Shown here: piece by piece, positions 11,469 to 11,717 of the stretch
Numbering within the stretch: position 1 is the first letter of the stretch
Layout: each line of letters opens with the position of its first letter
Notes under the pieces: model-generated
What the model saw: only the letters and a program-made list of their open reading frames with translations
Database searches by the model: none
Told to the model about the DNA's origin: nothing
Source of the DNA: an uncultured Alphaproteobacteria bacterium
GTDB lineage: Bacteria; Pseudomonadota; Alphaproteobacteria; Sphingomonadales; Sphingomonadaceae
NCBI GenBank assembly: GCA_903939555.1
Contig: CAJAHV010000107.1
Coordinates: 1 to 11,717, forward strand
Reading direction: 5' to 3'
DNA length: 11,717 bases
Position numbers and translations under genes: made by a program

Positions 11469-11717
11469 TTAAATGGCCGACTCTTCGTCTGACTCGCGCG
11501 CCGCCGGCGTGGCGTTGCCACGGTCGGTCTCGCTGGTGTCGACCTTGCCGTCATCGGCTTCGCCCTCGTCCTCAAAGCTCAGGCCGGCGTCAAAGGCGCG
11601 CGCCTTGGCGCGCAGCACCAGCAGCATTTCGATGAACAGGTCCGGGCACTCGTAGCGCAGGATCCAGGCCAGCTCCATCCAGTCCTGGTCGGCCACCTCA
11701 TCCTGCTCGACCCGGGG
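11469..11717 (-). CDS. Unrecognised protein, C-terminal part, running off the right edge
   Basis: The frame is open from the window edge (PRVEQDEVADQDWMELAW...) to TGA at 11471-11469, so the start probably lies to the right; an internal GTG at 11696 is possible but unsupported. About 82 residues are visible. A helical, hydrophobic segment (WILRYECPDLFIEMLLVLRAKARAF) is followed by a low-complexity, strongly acidic tail rich in Glu, Asp, Ser and Thr that ends ESDEESAI. Acidic tails like this are often flexible or partner-binding. It precedes the 403-residue gene by 29 bases on the same strand, suggesting a shared transcript and perhaps a shared complex. No family can be assigned from this fragment. 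Confidence 0.6.
   Translation of the reverse strand, partial: PRVEQDEVADQDWMELAWILRYECPDLFIEMLLVLRAKARAFDAGLSFEDEGEADDGKVDTSETDRGNATPAARESDEESAI

Noticed and set aside
1..11717. tRNA, rRNA, CRISPR array or integron attC site
   Set aside because: No cloverleaf, ribosomal motif, regularly spaced repeat or integrase gene was seen on either strand by eye; a covariance-model search would settle the RNA question.

Overview
The window looks like a stretch of a GC-rich betaproteobacterial chromosome, most likely Burkholderiales (Comamonadaceae-like). The main reasons are an orphan tripartite-tricarboxylate (Bug/TctC-type) solute receptor, a family greatly expanded in that order, and the strong codon bias of every real gene. 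The genus is inference; no rRNA, tRNA or taxonomic marker is present.

Layout, left to right. (1) Positions 1-202 hold the last 66 codons of a CoA-acylating methylmalonate-semialdehyde dehydrogenase (mmsA). (2) A minus-strand PemK/MazF-like toxin-antitoxin pair (212-897) has its own promoter and a perfect palindromic operator. (3) A plus-strand catabolic operon (1103-6547) encodes an NDP-forming acyl-CoA synthetase, a short acyl-CoA dehydrogenase, an enoyl-CoA hydratase/isomerase-family protein and a longer acyl-CoA dehydrogenase. A previously unnoted 34-codon reading frame may sit between the second and third genes. (4) A convergent minus-strand Bug/TctC periplasmic receptor (6612-7577) lies next to a divergent LacI-family regulator (7807-8835). 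(5) A roughly 290-bp scar (8836-9127) carries decayed copies of the 3' ends of two genes found elsewhere in the window. (6) A small cupin gene and a minus-strand ParE-like toxin with its antitoxin follow (9128-10130). (7) A minus-strand chromosomal-looking pair of unrecognised genes (10228-11717) ends the window; the second runs off the right edge.

How it fits together. The likely logic is uptake or sensing of an unknown carboxylate by the Bug receptor, activation to a CoA thioester, alpha,beta-dehydrogenation by one or two dehydrogenases (possibly one heteromeric enzyme), and hydration or isomerisation by the crotonase. The LacI-type protein is the probable regulator: the only two sites I found matching TGNAANCGNTTNCA lie upstream of the acyl-CoA operon (1011-1024) and upstream of the receptor gene (7669-7682).

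The whole block looks accessory. It is bracketed by two toxin-antitoxin modules. It also splits into two segments, each flanked by direct repeats that correspond to gene 3' ends: 211-287 with 8847-8922, and 8969-9024 with 10232-10287. No integrase, transposase, CRISPR array or structural RNA gene was seen.
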